Shown piece after piece: positions 1 to 7,977 of a stretch of DNA of 64,000 nt. The notes beneath the pieces were generated by a model. It saw only the letters and a list, made by a program, of their open reading frames with translations, was not told the origin of the DNA and ran no database searches. The stretch comes from Arthrobacter sp. MYb229 (GTDB taxonomy: Bacteria > Actinomycetota > Actinomycetes > Actinomycetales > Micrococcaceae), in assembly GCF_002975405.1 (NCBI RefSeq), contig NZ_PCPS01000002.1, forward strand, positions 806,001 through 870,000. Direction: 5' to 3'. Both the position numbers and the translations under genes were made by a program. Numbering within the stretch: position 1 is the first letter of the stretch; each line of letters starts with the position of its first letter.

Positions 1-411
1 CGCCGTGATGGGTTGACCCCGATGCTCGAGCACTACGGGATCGACCGCGGCAGCCAAGTCAAGGAAGAGAACATCGGTTTGTACGACGTGGGCGCCATCT
101 ACCAGGCAACCGCCGAGGGCGCTTGCAACTTCGGTGAGGTGTTCACAACCGACGGTCGCATCAGGGCGCTGGATCTTACGGTGCTGGAAGACGACAAGCA
201 GTACTTCCCGAGCTATAACGCGGCGCCAGCGTTCAACGCCGAATTCTTGCAGGAAAATCCCGGGGTCAAAGACGTGATGGCGCAGATTGCGCCAATGCTG
301 ACCGATGAGGTGCTGCTGGAACTGAACTACCAGGTGGATGTTGAGGGGCGCGAGCCCGCCGATGTCGCCTATGAATGGATGCTGAACGAAGGTCTTATTA
401 GCGCACCTTAG
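1..411 (+). CDS. Osmoprotectant (glycine betaine-type) ABC transporter substrate-binding protein, C-terminal part
   Basis: The reading frame is open from the first base, so the gene starts before the window. The visible ~136 residues match the C-terminal lobe of OpuAC/ProX-type binding proteins: a segment with GVAIYQATAEG-like spacing (DVGAIYQATAEGACNFGEVF), then the TDGRI motif followed by LEDDKQYFPSYNAAP, and the terminal VDVEGREPADVAYEWM block typical of quaternary-amine binding proteins. The protein would bind betaine, choline or similar solutes outside the membrane and hand them to an ABC permease. Stop codon TAG at 409-411 is followed by a strong hairpin, so this is the last gene of its operon. 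Substrate is not decidable from the fragment. Confidence 0.85.
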   Translation, partial: RRDGLTPMLEHYGIDRGSQVKEENIGLYDVGAIYQATAEGACNFGEVFTTDGRIRALDLTVLEDDKQYFPSYNAAPAFNAEFLQENPGVKDVMAQIAPMLTDEVLLELNYQVDVEGREPADVAYEWMLNEGLISAP

Positions 412-427
412 TGAAGCAACCGGCGTG

Positions 428-464
428 ATGGCCGTTCCAAGGATAGGTTCCTTGGAACGGCCAT
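428..464. terminator. Terminator hairpin after the osmoprotectant binding protein
   Basis: A 14-bp perfect inverted repeat (428-441 with 451-464, arm ATGGCCGTTCCAAG) with a 9-nt loop lies 16 bases after the stop codon. Confidence 0.8.
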
Positions 465-595
465 TTGCGGTTAATGACCCAGGCAAAACTTGCGCAGTGT
501 TCACCCGCAGTTGGTTCGCCCGGTGGCCTTGCGCCGAGATACTGGATTAGTTAGCGTCCGGGGGCGCAAGATAGTTGTGTCGGTCCGGATGGTTT

Positions 596-754
596 CTAGG
601 AACCGTCGCGGGTACCGAACTTGCCGTCGACTTCGTCGGCAGACTTGGTGGCTTCGGCGGTAGTGGGGGACTCTTCCTGCCAGATCTCTTCCAGATCCGC
701 GGCTAGTTCGGCTTCCTGCGCTTTTTTATTAGGTGCGTTCGGATCACTGGTCAT
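596..754 (-). CDS. Small acidic hypothetical protein, 52 aa
   Basis: ATG at 754 (minus) reads 52 codons to TAG at 596-598. The peptide begins MTSDPNAPNKKAQEAELAAD and ends KFGTRDGS; it is rich in Glu, Asp and Ala, has no Cys and no membrane segment, and looks like a soluble, partly disordered protein. Third-position GC is moderate to high, which favours real coding. No clear Shine-Dalgarno sequence precedes the start; a TAGACT hexamer just upstream would fit a leaderless message. It lies alone, facing the terminator of the upstream gene. I do not recognise a family. Confidence 0.5.
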   Translation of the reverse strand: MTSDPNAPNKKAQEAELAADLEEIWQEESPTTAEATKSADEVDGKFGTRDGS

Positions 755-886
755 GCGCCCAGTCTAGCCAGAATTACTGGGATCGGAGAGGGCTGAGTAG
801 AAAAATTTTTGGAAATTAAATTACTAGTCAGAGCTGAAATGGCCCACCTTCTTTGAAATCGAGGAAAAGTTTGTTGCGCGACATGG

Positions 887-916
887 TTGACGCTTCAACT
901 TAAATAGTGCAATACT
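887..916 (+). promoter_or_regulatory. yceI promoter with TTGA-N4-TCAA operator over the -35 box
   Basis: TTGACGCTTCAA at 887-898 has the form TTGA-N4-TCAA and contains a -35-like TTGACG (887-892). An AATACT -10 candidate lies at 911-916, 18 bases further. The same arrangement occurs before the dioxygenase gene at 16836. Binding by the MarR protein encoded at 16223-16675 is an inference. Confidence 0.6.
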
Positions 917-933
917 GGTACCAGCAAAACAAA

Positions 934-945
934 TTGAAACGTCAA
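934..945 (+). promoter_or_regulatory. Second TTGA-N4-TCAA site before yceI
   Basis: TTGAAACGTCAA at 934-945 lies between the -10 candidate and the start codon. Read on the other strand with its flank it is nearly the same 13-mer as the site at 887 (GTTGACGTTTCAA against GTTGACGCTTCAA), so the two sites form an inverted pair about 47 bases apart. Confidence 0.5.
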
Positions 946-979
946 CTACAGTGTTGGCGATGACGACAAGGAACTGAAA

Positions 980-1537
980 ATGACTGTATCTGCAACTTCA
1001 CCACTGACCGTCGGCGCCTGGACCCTGGACGCTTCGCACTCGGAAATCGGATTCTCGGTTCGCCACGCAGGTGTTTCCAAAGTTCGCGGCAGCTTCCAGG
1101 ATTTCGAGGCAACCTTGAACGTTGGCCAGAGCCTGGAAGAGTCCTCGATCGAAGCTACCGTTCAGATCGCTTCGGTCAACACCAAGGATGCAAACCGTGA
1201 CGGTCACCTGACAAGCGCGGACTTCTTCAATGCCGAGGAATTCCCGGTTATGACCTTCAAGTCCACCGGCACCAAGGGCGACGCTGAAGACTTCGTTCTC
1301 GTTGGCGACCTGACCATCCGCGGCGTCACCAAGCAGGTTGAGTTCGCAGCTGAGCTCGGCGGCCAGGTGGTAGACGCCTTCGGCGCAACCCGTGCAGGCT
1401 TCTTCGCCTCCACCACCATCTCCCGCAAGGAATTCGGTATTACCTGGAACGCGGCTCTCGAAGCAGGCGGCGTTTTGGTCAGCGACAAGGTCAAGATCGA
1501 AATCGACGCTTCTTTCGTCCTGCCAACCGCAGAATAA
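980..1537 (+). CDS. yceI: YceI family lipocalin-like protein
   Basis: This 185-aa protein has the YceI signature over its full length: N-terminal W-x-LD-x-SHSEIGFSVRH, then VRGSF-x-F, SVNTKDANRDGHL and the FFNAEEFPVMTFKST block. YceI proteins are small beta-barrels of the lipocalin type that bind long isoprenoid or other hydrophobic ligands; the physiological role in actinobacteria is not established. No signal peptide is visible, so it is probably cytoplasmic. The gene stands alone between its own promoter with two operator-like sites and a perfect terminator hairpin. Shared operators suggest co-control with the dioxygenase gene 16 kb away. Confidence 0.93.
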   Translation: MTVSATSPLTVGAWTLDASHSEIGFSVRHAGVSKVRGSFQDFEATLNVGQSLEESSIEATVQIASVNTKDANRDGHLTSADFFNAEEFPVMTFKSTGTKGDAEDFVLVGDLTIRGVTKQVEFAAELGGQVVDAFGATRAGFFASTTISRKEFGITWNAALEAGGVLVSDKVKIEIDASFVLPTAE

Positions 1538-1581
1538 GCTCCCGAAGCCATCTATGGGGGATGGCAAAGGGCCGATACAGG

Positions 1582-1623
1582 CAGAGACCTGGCGATGCGC
1601 GAAAGCGCATCGCCAGGTCTCTG
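1582..1623. terminator. Terminator hairpin between yceI and DUF4190 genes
   Basis: A 19-bp perfect stem (1582-1600 with 1605-1623) closes on a GAAA tetraloop. It lies between two convergent genes and can serve both. Confidence 0.88.
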
Positions 1624-1657
1624 TCGTTAACCGTGCTAGGCGGACGGTGCGCAGCGA

Positions 1658-2065
1658 TTACGAGAATTCGGAGTACATGGCATCGGTTCCGGCAAAGGTG
1701 ACCGCCATGACGATCATCAAAATTATGTAGAGCAACCCGATAATTCCGAATATGGTCCCGATCCAGCCGGTCACCTTGCCGACCGTGGCGTCGGTGTTGA
1801 ATTCCCGTTCGGCCCTTTTGGCCTTCGAAATGGCGATTGGCCCCAAGATGATGCCTACGACGAATAGCGAAATGATACCCAAGATCATCGATGTCTGCGC
1901 CAACTGGGAACCTTGGACATGCTGCTGCGGATAAGCGTATCCGGGGTAGCCCGGTGCTGCACCAAATTGCTGGTTCTGGCCAGGGGTCTGGTACGGGTAC
2001 TGCGGCTGCTGGCCGGGATTTCCTGAGGTGTAGGGATTATTCGGTTCGTTATTCGGGGTGCTCAT
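1658..2065 (-). CDS. DUF4190 domain membrane protein
   Basis: The 135-aa protein has a Pro/Gln/Tyr/Gly-rich N-terminus (about residues 1-55), followed by two hydrophobic segments around SMILGIISLFVVGIILGPIA and a C-terminal helix pair. This is the DUF4190 architecture: a low-complexity cytoplasmic tail followed by two or more membrane helices. Function is unknown. AGGACC precedes the ATG on the minus strand. Its neighbour at 2117-2461 is a paralogue in the same orientation, sharing LAQTSMILGI and the AT-VGKVTG stretch, so the pair is a tandem duplication. Confidence 0.85.
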   Translation of the reverse strand: MSTPNNEPNNPYTSGNPGQQPQYPYQTPGQNQQFGAAPGYPGYAYPQQHVQGSQLAQTSMILGIISLFVVGIILGPIAISKAKRAEREFNTDATVGKVTGWIGTIFGIIGLLYIILMIVMAVTFAGTDAMYSEFS

Positions 2066-2116
2066 GAGTGGTCCTTATTTATTTGAGAGAAAATGATTAT
2101 CGTGTTTCTGCAGTCT

Positions 2117-2461
2117 TCACTGCTCTGGCATGCCTGAGCCGTAAATCGAGAACGGAAGTATGAAGAGGACCAGGAGGAAGTATCCTACGACCGCTAGCAG
2201 CTGCAGTGCTCCCAGGATCAAGCCGATCATCCCGGTGACTTTACCGACGGTAGCTTGAACCCCGTAGGCACGTTCGGCTTCGTTTCCTTTGATGATGGCG
2301 ATCGGACCGAGGATCACGCCCACGACGAAAAGCGAGAGAATCCCGAGAATCATTGAAGTTTGCGACAAGGCAACGCCAGGATGCGGCGGCGGGTAGTGTC
2401 CGTTGAACTGGGTAGCAGGATCTTGGTAACTGGGCTGCGGCCCATACTGCGGCTGTGACAT
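2117..2461 (-). CDS. DUF4190 domain membrane protein (paralogue)
   Basis: I place the start at 2461 (MSQPQYGPQPSYQ), where GGAGGCAGAGG gives a good ribosome binding site; an upstream in-frame extension to 2521 looks non-coding. The 114-aa product has a Tyr/Pro/Gln-rich tail of ~40 residues and then ALSQTSMILGILSLFVVGVILGPIAI, matching the next gene almost residue for residue in this helix. Both carry a conserved TVGKVTG motif before the last hydrophobic stretch. Function unknown. It is divergent from the LysE-type exporter at 2554. Confidence 0.85.
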   Translation of the reverse strand: MSQPQYGPQPSYQDPATQFNGHYPPPHPGVALSQTSMILGILSLFVVGVILGPIAIIKGNEAERAYGVQATVGKVTGMIGLILGALQLLAVVGYFLLVLFILPFSIYGSGMPEQ

Positions 2462-2553
2462 TTTGCCTCTGCCTCCTATGTAGTGCACTTCTAATGCTAA
2501 GCCCGCGTCATGCATTAACACACTCTGGTGGCGAATTTCTATACTTAGAGATC

Positions 2554-3207
2554 ATGACTTGGGCTTCGTTCTTGGCATACCTCGGCGTATGCGTAATGGT
2601 CACTCTCTCACCAGGGCCAGATACCTTCTTGGTCCTTCGCTTTTCGCTGGTACGCCAGCTCCACGGTGTCGTCGCGGCTCTCGGCATGGTGACAGCCATT
2701 TTCGCCTGGGCCACGCTGGCCGGTGCAGGTGCCGCATCGTTGATGCAGCGCTACCCCGTCATCGAATCGATCATTGCAATGCTTGGCGGTCTGTACCTGA
2801 TGTACTTGGGGCTATCCGGGTTCCTGAAATCTCGCGCCGTCGCCAAAGCCGATAGCGCCATTGCGCGCACCGAAACGCGAGCCGGCGCTCGGATGCGGGG
2901 TCAAACCTTGCGCCGATCTTTTGTTGCTGGTGTGCTTTCGGCAGCGCTGAATCCGAAATTAGGATTGTTGTTTCTGGCGATGATGCCAAGCTTTATCCCC
3001 AAGGAATCGAGTACCCTGCTGTGGGGAGTGGGCTTGGGTGCAATCTTTGCGGCGGTTGGATTTCTATATCTATTGATATTGAGCGCAGTGGCATCCAAGG
3101 CCATGCAGTGGTTCAAGAAGCCAGAGATCACTCTTCGCTTGGAATGGACGGCCTGTGCAGCGCTTTTCCTTATGGGCATTGGAGTGCTGCTGAGCGCTTT
3201 CCTTTAG
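2554..3207 (+). CDS. LysE family amino-acid exporter
   Basis: Reading from ATG 2554 gives 217 aa beginning MTWASFLAYLGVCVMVTLSP followed by GPDTF, the first-helix signature of LysE/RhtB exporters. About six membrane helices follow, with a conserved FxxGxLxxxLNPK-like segment (FVAGVLSAALNPKLGLLFLA) in the middle. These proteins export amino acids or their analogues out of the cytoplasm using the proton gradient. The product is a standard length for the family. Its stop overlaps the end of the convergent MFS gene by four bases. Substrate is not predictable. Confidence 0.9.
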   Translation: MTWASFLAYLGVCVMVTLSPGPDTFLVLRFSLVRQLHGVVAALGMVTAIFAWATLAGAGAASLMQRYPVIESIIAMLGGLYLMYLGLSGFLKSRAVAKADSAIARTETRAGARMRGQTLRRSFVAGVLSAALNPKLGLLFLAMMPSFIPKESSTLLWGVGLGAIFAAVGFLYLLILSAVASKAMQWFKKPEITLRLEWTACAALFLMGIGVLLSAFL

Positions 3208-4367
3208 GCGAGCTGCCTTGCTAGCCAGCGGGCATGCAGCCAGGTCGCTGAGACAACCAAGACGATACTGAGCCAAAAGCCGATACCGAATATGCGCGAG
3301 AAGTTTCCCTGCTCAGCAAGGTCGGCCGTGAGGTAGGTAGCCGCCGAGGCCCCGAAAAACAGCGAGAACACAAACAGTGAAACAGTTGTGGCCCGCGCTT
3401 GCGGTGCTACTTCGGTGGCCCAACCTTGCATGGACGAATGCATGACCGCGTTGGCTACCCCGAGCAGGAACGCGGTACAGGTGAAAGCCGCAGGCGACGG
3501 AGCAAAAGCCGAAGGCGCAAAGCTCGCCCAAAGGACTGCGCCACCGATGCCGATGAGCCACGTACGGGAAAACCGCGACACGAGCAAGCGCATGAGCCGC
3601 GCACCGAAAATCACTCCACCCGCGAATCCGCAACCAAGCAGGCCCGAGATCCAAATGCCGACGCCAGCATCTTGCAAGGCGGGAACTACATAGGCAAGCA
3701 TCCCTATCAACAGCCCGCCTTCGAGGAATACCACCGCGTACAGGAGCACATTCTCTGCGCCGAAGGCCGCCTTGAAGTTCCGAGTGGTGGCTTCCCGAAG
3801 CGGTTCGGCCACCCGGCGTAGGGTTGCCAGCGCCGCTATCGCGCCTAGGGCGGGAAGAAGAAACACCAGGCGCCAATCCACGAACGTGGCAAGGGCCCCA
3901 GCCACAAGCGTGGCCAAGGTAGTTCCCAACGAAGAATAAATTTGCAGATCTGACAGACCACGGGCCTTAGCCAAGCCAACTCGAGTATCACCGAGCAGGG
4001 TCAGCAGGGTCGGATACAGCGCACCAAACATGAAACCCGTAAATGACCGGGCGATCAATAGGGGGAAGAACTCGGTGAATACGCTGCTCGCAATCGCGCC
4101 AAGCACCACTCCGAACAGCGCGCACCGCAACACGGTTAGTCGACCAAGCCTATCGCTGGCCAAGCCCCACAGCGGTTGTCCCAAGGCGTAAAGCAGGGAA
4201 TACCCCGCCACGAGTTCGACGGCTTGAGACAGCGTAAGCGCAGTCGCCAAAGATAGTGCCAGAAACATTGGCGGGGTGGCATAACGATCGAAAAATGACA
4301 GGAACCCAACGAAGCGCAGGGCAGAGTCGGGCACCTGCTTGGCTGCTGCGGCCGGTGGTTTGCTCAA
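3204..4367 (-). CDS. MFS transporter
   Basis: The 387-aa protein has 12 predicted hydrophobic segments and the MFS loop 2-3 motif in the form GLASDRLGRLTVLR. Start codon is TTG at 4367, with AGGAAAT six bases upstream. Members of this group (drug:H+ antiporter type, ~390 aa) usually export small molecules, but the substrate cannot be read from sequence. The gene is monocistronic, convergent with the LysE gene and divergent from the tcuA-like gene, with a ~420-bp space between. Confidence 0.88.
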   Translation of the reverse strand: MSKPPAAAAKQVPDSALRFVGFLSFFDRYATPPMFLALSLATALTLSQAVELVAGYSLLYALGQPLWGLASDRLGRLTVLRCALFGVVLGAIASSVFTEFFPLLIARSFTGFMFGALYPTLLTLLGDTRVGLAKARGLSDLQIYSSLGTTLATLVAGALATFVDWRLVFLLPALGAIAALATLRRVAEPLREATTRNFKAAFGAENVLLYAVVFLEGGLLIGMLAYVVPALQDAGVGIWISGLLGCGFAGGVIFGARLMRLLVSRFSRTWLIGIGGAVLWASFAPSAFAPSPAAFTCTAFLLGVANAVMHSSMQGWATEVAPQARATTVSLFVFSLFFGASAATYLTADLAEQGNFSRIFGIGFWLSIVLVVSATWLHARWLARQLA

Positions 4368-4786
4368 AGCTATTTCCTATCTTCAACCCAATACCTATAA
4401 CCACCCTATGTAACCAGAGATGCGCCGTACTGTTCGCGGGTATGACCTAGTGCGGCCGGACAGCTAAGCGAAGTCCCGGAACTAGGCGTCGAGCAATTCT
4501 CTGCCCGATGCTGAGCCCGGGCAGAGATCCATGGAGCCGCACCGGTGAGTACTCGCCGGAGGTGGGGTGTCGAACTGAAATCGCGATCCGGTACCGCTGG
4601 TCGTCCCGAGTATCGCTGTCGCCGGAAGTAGCACTCGAACTATTTGTGAACTTTAGTGGTTATTAATGTTCTTTTGTGTATACACTAATTAGGAATCAAC
4701 GTTCAGACGTAGAATCCGGCTCCGCTTCGTGTGGTCTTCACACGGCCGGGGGCGCCGAATTCAAGAATTCCGAAAGGTCACTACAT
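4368..4786. other. Intergenic region between MFS and tcuA-like genes
   Basis: No gene is supported here. It holds a 9-bp hairpin (4499-4507 with 4518-4526, CTCTGCCCG arms) without a T-tract, an A/T-rich promoter stretch (about 4640-4690) and the GntR-type palindrome described separately. The untranslated leader of the tcuA-like gene would be roughly 100 bases. Confidence 0.6.
4674..4688 (+). promoter_or_regulatory. GntR/FadR-type operator before the tcuA-like gene
   Basis: TTGTGTATACACTAA contains the perfect 10-bp palindrome GTGTATACAC (4676-4685), the look of a FadR-subfamily site. The GntR regulator encoded just downstream of the target gene is the natural candidate to bind it (inference). 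Confidence 0.55.
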
Positions 4787-6277
4787 ATGACGACTCCAGT
4801 CCAGGGAAAATCCACCAACGCCGCAGATGTGATCGTCGTCGGTGGAGGCAATGCAGCCTTCACCGCCGCACACGCCGCGGTCACGCGCGGCCGCAAGGTC
4901 CTGCTGTTGGAAAAAGCTCCGAAGGATCAGTTCGGCGGAAACAGCTACTACACCGCCGGCGCCACCCGCATCGCGCACAACGGTCTGGAAGACCTGCAGG
5001 ATTTCATCGAATTCGACGAGCGCCACCAGCTCTCCGAGGTGCCGCCCTACACCGCGGAAGACTACGCAGGGGACATGGCGAAGGTCACCGAGGGGCGCAA
5101 CGACAAGGAATTGACCGAGGTTCTCGTCACCGAAGCGGCACCGGGCTTGCGTTGGCTGAAGTCTCTGGGGCTGAAGTACCGCCTCATGTACGAGCGCCAG
5201 GCTTACTCCCGCGAAGATGGCACCTTCCTCTTCTGGGGCGGGCTGCATGTCGGGAACGTGGACGGCGGAGAAGGCCTGATGAAGGACCACCTTGCGGTGG
5301 CCGAGAAGCTGGGCACCGAGGTCCGCTTCGAGCAGGATGTCTTCGCGCTGATCGTTGAAGACGGCACGGTCAAGGGTGTCAAGGTCCGCCAGAGCGACGG
5401 CAGCGTGCAGGAACTGCGCGCCGAGTCGGTCGTGCTGGGAGCCGGTGGCTTCGAAGCCAACCCTGAGCTGCGCAAGGAGCACTTGGGGGAGGGCTGGGAG
5501 AACGCCAAGGTCCGCGGCACCCCCTACAACCACGGTGCGATGATCCAGGCCGGACTGGAGATCGGCATTGCCAAGGGCGGAGACTGGAGCACCTGCCACT
5601 CGGTGCAGTGGGACGCATTCACCGCGCAGAACGAATCGAACCGTGAACTGACCAACCGCCTGACCCGCCAGTCCTACCCGTTGGGAATCATCGTCAACAA
5701 CCGTGGCGAGCGCTTCCTCGACGAAGGGGCGGACTTCCGCAATCTGACCTACGCCAAGTACGGCCGCGAAATCTTGAAGCAGCCGGATTCGGTCGCCTAC
5801 CAGATCTTCGACGCAAATTTGCGTCCGATGCTGCGCAGCGAAGAATACGAGATGCCAGGCATCTCCGAAGTCGTTGCCGATACCATCGAGGAGCTGGCCG
5901 CAAAGATCAATGTGGACCCCGCTTCGCTGACCAAGACCATCACCGAATTCAACGGCGCCATCGACACCAGCATCCCCTTCGACCCCAATGTGCTGGACGG
6001 CCGCGCCTCGAAGGTCAGCCCGGTCAAGAGCAACTGGGCCACCCCGTTGGCCACCGGCCCGTTCTACGCCTACACGGTAACCTGCGGCATCACCTTCACC
6101 TTCGGCGGGCTGAAGGGGGACACCGAAGGCCGCGCGCTGAACGAGGAAGGCCAGCCGGTACCGGGCCTGTTCGTCTGCGGCGAGATGCTCGGTGGACTGT
6201 TCTCGGCCAACTACCCAGGTGGTTCGGGTCTTGCCGCCGGTGTCGTGTTTGGCCGCCGAGCCGGTAATCTGGCTTAA
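4787..6277 (+). CDS. tcuA: FAD-dependent tricarballylate dehydrogenase-like flavoprotein
   Basis: Starting at ATG 4787 (GAAAGG ten bases before), the 496-aa protein opens with ADVIVVGGGNAAFTAAHAAV, an FAD-binding Rossmann motif, then LLLEK and FGGNSYYTAGATRIAH. The C-terminus has TFGGLKGDTEGRAL and PGLFVCGEMLGGLFSANYPG, the typical end of the fumarate reductase/succinate dehydrogenase flavoprotein group. The closest family I recognise is TcuA, which oxidises tricarballylate to cis-aconitate. No TcuB or TcuC partner lies beside it, so another substrate in the same flavoprotein family is possible. It is followed by a perfect hairpin and its likely GntR regulator. Confidence 0.82.
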   Translation: MTTPVQGKSTNAADVIVVGGGNAAFTAAHAAVTRGRKVLLLEKAPKDQFGGNSYYTAGATRIAHNGLEDLQDFIEFDERHQLSEVPPYTAEDYAGDMAKVTEGRNDKELTEVLVTEAAPGLRWLKSLGLKYRLMYERQAYSREDGTFLFWGGLHVGNVDGGEGLMKDHLAVAEKLGTEVRFEQDVFALIVEDGTVKGVKVRQSDGSVQELRAESVVLGAGGFEANPELRKEHLGEGWENAKVRGTPYNHGAMIQAGLEIGIAKGGDWSTCHSVQWDAFTAQNESNRELTNRLTRQSYPLGIIVNNRGERFLDEGADFRNLTYAKYGREILKQPDSVAYQIFDANLRPMLRSEEYEMPGISEVVADTIEELAAKINVDPASLTKTITEFNGAIDTSIPFDPNVLDGRASKVSPVKSNWATPLATGPFYAYTVTCGITFTFGGLKGDTEGRALNEEGQPVPGLFVCGEMLGGLFSANYPGGSGLAAGVVFGRRAGNLA

Positions 6278-6284
6278 GGCATAG

Positions 6285-6326
6285 TGCAGTTCTCTCGCAC
6301 GCGGCACCGCGTGCGAGAGAACTGCA
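6285..6326. terminator. Terminator hairpin after tcuA-like gene
   Basis: A near-perfect 19-bp stem (6285-6303 with 6308-6326) on a 4-nt loop follows the stop codon by eight bases. It separates the dehydrogenase from the GntR gene. Confidence 0.85.
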
Positions 6327-6358
6327 GATTAATACTGTTGAACGCAGAATGGCGGGGC

Positions 6359-6994
6359 ATGGCGAAGATCGATTCGGAAACGATTCACGCGCAGTTGAAG
6401 GAAGACCTGCTGCGCGGTGCCTTCGCGCCCGGAGATCCGTTGCGTGAGGTCGCGCTGGCCGAACGCTTCGGTGTCTCGCGCACCCCGGTGCGCGAAGCGC
6501 TCACCAGGTTGCTGCATGAGGGACTGCTCGAACGCCGCGCCCGCGGATTGTTCGTGCGCGAAATCGACCCGGAACAGATCATGCAGGTTTACGACCTGCG
6601 CATCATGCTCGAAGGCCAGGCCGCTGCGGAGGCCGCGCGGAGCCGGACCGACCCGGACCTGGTCAGGCTCGAAGCGCTCGTTGAACGAGATCGGGCACTG
6701 GTCGATCCCGATGATTCAACGCGTTTGCTGACAAATATCGAGTTCCACCGCTCGCTTTGGCGTGCCGCGCACAATCCGGTGCTCGAAGACCTGTTGGAGC
6801 GCTTGGCAACGCATCAACTGCACGCCCCAACCTCGACGCTGTCGGTGGGATCCCGCTGGGCCGAATCCCTCGATGAGCACCAGCGCATCGTGGAGCTGAT
6901 TAGTGAGCGCCGTGCCGACCAAGCGCAGGAGCAAGTCCGGAAGCATATGTCGACGGCGAAGTCGATGCGCTTGAAAATGTTCTCCCACCTCTAA
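6359..6994 (+). CDS. GntR family (FCD) transcriptional regulator
   Basis: Start at ATG 6359 gives 211 aa: an N-terminal winged helix (residues ~8-70) with GDPLREVALAERFGVSRTPVREAL, then an all-helical FCD ligand domain with a metal/ligand pattern around D-LRIMLEGQAA, EFHRSLWRAAHN and a C-terminal EHQRIVELI. FCD regulators respond to organic acids. Its position directly after the tcuA-like gene and the palindrome upstream of that gene make it the likely controller. A longer in-frame extension would run through the terminator hairpin and is not favoured. Confidence 0.9.
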   Translation: MAKIDSETIHAQLKEDLLRGAFAPGDPLREVALAERFGVSRTPVREALTRLLHEGLLERRARGLFVREIDPEQIMQVYDLRIMLEGQAAAEAARSRTDPDLVRLEALVERDRALVDPDDSTRLLTNIEFHRSLWRAAHNPVLEDLLERLATHQLHAPTSTLSVGSRWAESLDEHQRIVELISERRADQAQEQVRKHMSTAKSMRLKMFSHL

Positions 6995-7344
6995 ATCATT
7001 CACCCAAAATCTCGCCACTGGCGGGAGTCTTGGCGCTAATGCCCCGCCATGACAGCATTGGCGAGGAAACCGTTGACTCTCCCATGGCGCAACGCGACCG
7101 TTCGAGCAGCAAGATGCTGCGCGTTCTGATAACGGCTGGTCGAGCAACAGCACCGACCTGCAGGAAGTGCATTCCGCGGACCTGGTTGCCGGGCAGGAGA
7201 ATGCTTCGCTATCCCCTGCCGGGCAACCCAACGAAGCCGCCGCGACGGTACAAGCAGCCGGGGCCGATTAAGAGACTCGTGGCCGGATCCCCTTGGAATT
7301 TCAGGAACGGGATCCGGCCGCGATGGCTTTAATGAGTGTTTTTG
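6995..7344. other. Intergenic region with coding-like remnant
   Basis: No intact gene is supported. On the plus strand a frame with high third-position GC is open from after a TGA near 7070 to TAA at 7269-7271 (ending in a stretch like PNEAAATVQAAGAD), but it lacks a convincing start. It may be a decayed gene end. The region closes with the lut-side terminator at 7281-7319. Confidence 0.35.
7281..7319. terminator. Terminator hairpin downstream of lutC
   Basis: An 11-bp stem (7281-7291 with 7309-7319, GGCCGGATCCC arms) lies 26 bases past the end of lutC on the minus strand. Confidence 0.7.
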
Positions 7345-7977
7345 CTACAGCCCGCGCACCAGCAGCACGTCCAGGGTGCGTGGTCCGTGCACGCCTTCCA
7401 CCCGCTCCAGCTCGATATCGCTGGTAGCCGACGGGCCAGAGATCCAGGTCAACGGGCGGGTGATGGTCAGCCGGGGCATTGCTTCGGGAAGCAGCTGCAC
7501 GATGCTGGACACCGGAACGATGCACAGGTGATGGTCCGGGACCAGTGAAATCGCGCGGCGCCCCTGGTTTGGTTCACCGTCGAGGATGATGGTTCCGGAC
7601 TCGGCGATGGTGACTTGCGAGGAGGTCACCACGGCGCTGGTCTCATCCAGTTCGGCAACCGTAAGCCGTGACCCTGGGGCATCGGCAATCTGGGCGACAC
7701 CCTGCGGCAGGTCAGCCAGCCACCGCTGATCCAGCCCATGCGGGAAGACCACCGAATTAGCGTCCTTCAGTTTCGCGGCGACAAGCTCGGGAATCTGCGC
7801 GTTGTCGATGACCTCTACTCCCGCCTTGTAATCGACCAGCCGGTCCACCAGCATTTCGATGAGCTCTTCCTCGGACATCTGCGAGGAGGTGCGGTACTCG
7901 CGGGGAGTCTCCTCGGCCACCGGCGCATCTGACAGCGCCGAACGGATGCGGCCTAGGATTTCTTCTTTGGCGCTCAC
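7345..7977 (-). CDS. lutC: Lactate utilization protein C (LUD domain)
   Basis: LUD-domain protein of 210 aa when read from GTG 7977, which overlaps the lutB stop as GTGA; a longer start at 8001 inside lutB is less likely. The family motifs VTIAESGTIILDGEPNQGRR, SLVPDHHLCIVP and the C-terminal SGPSATSDIE are all present. LutC acts with LutA and LutB in a membrane-associated, iron-sulfur-containing complex that oxidises L-lactate to pyruvate. Last gene of lutABC, translationally coupled to lutB. Confidence 0.93.
   Translation of the reverse strand: MSAKEEILGRIRSALSDAPVAEETPREYRTSSQMSEEELIEMLVDRLVDYKAGVEVIDNAQIPELVAAKLKDANSVVFPHGLDQRWLADLPQGVAQIADAPGSRLTVAELDETSAVVTSSQVTIAESGTIILDGEPNQGRRAISLVPDHHLCIVPVSSIVQLLPEAMPRLTITRPLTWISGPSATSDIELERVEGVHGPRTLDVLLVRGL

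Noticed and set aside
4499-4526. Hairpin (CTCTGCCCG arms) as a terminator
   Set aside because: Neither neighbouring gene ends here and there is no T-tract; it lies in a divergent promoter region, so its role is open.
4781-6307. 508-codon minus-strand open frame opposite the tcuA-like gene
   Set aside because: It is the mirror of a well-supported flavoprotein gene with strong codon bias; no domain, ribosome site or context supports it.
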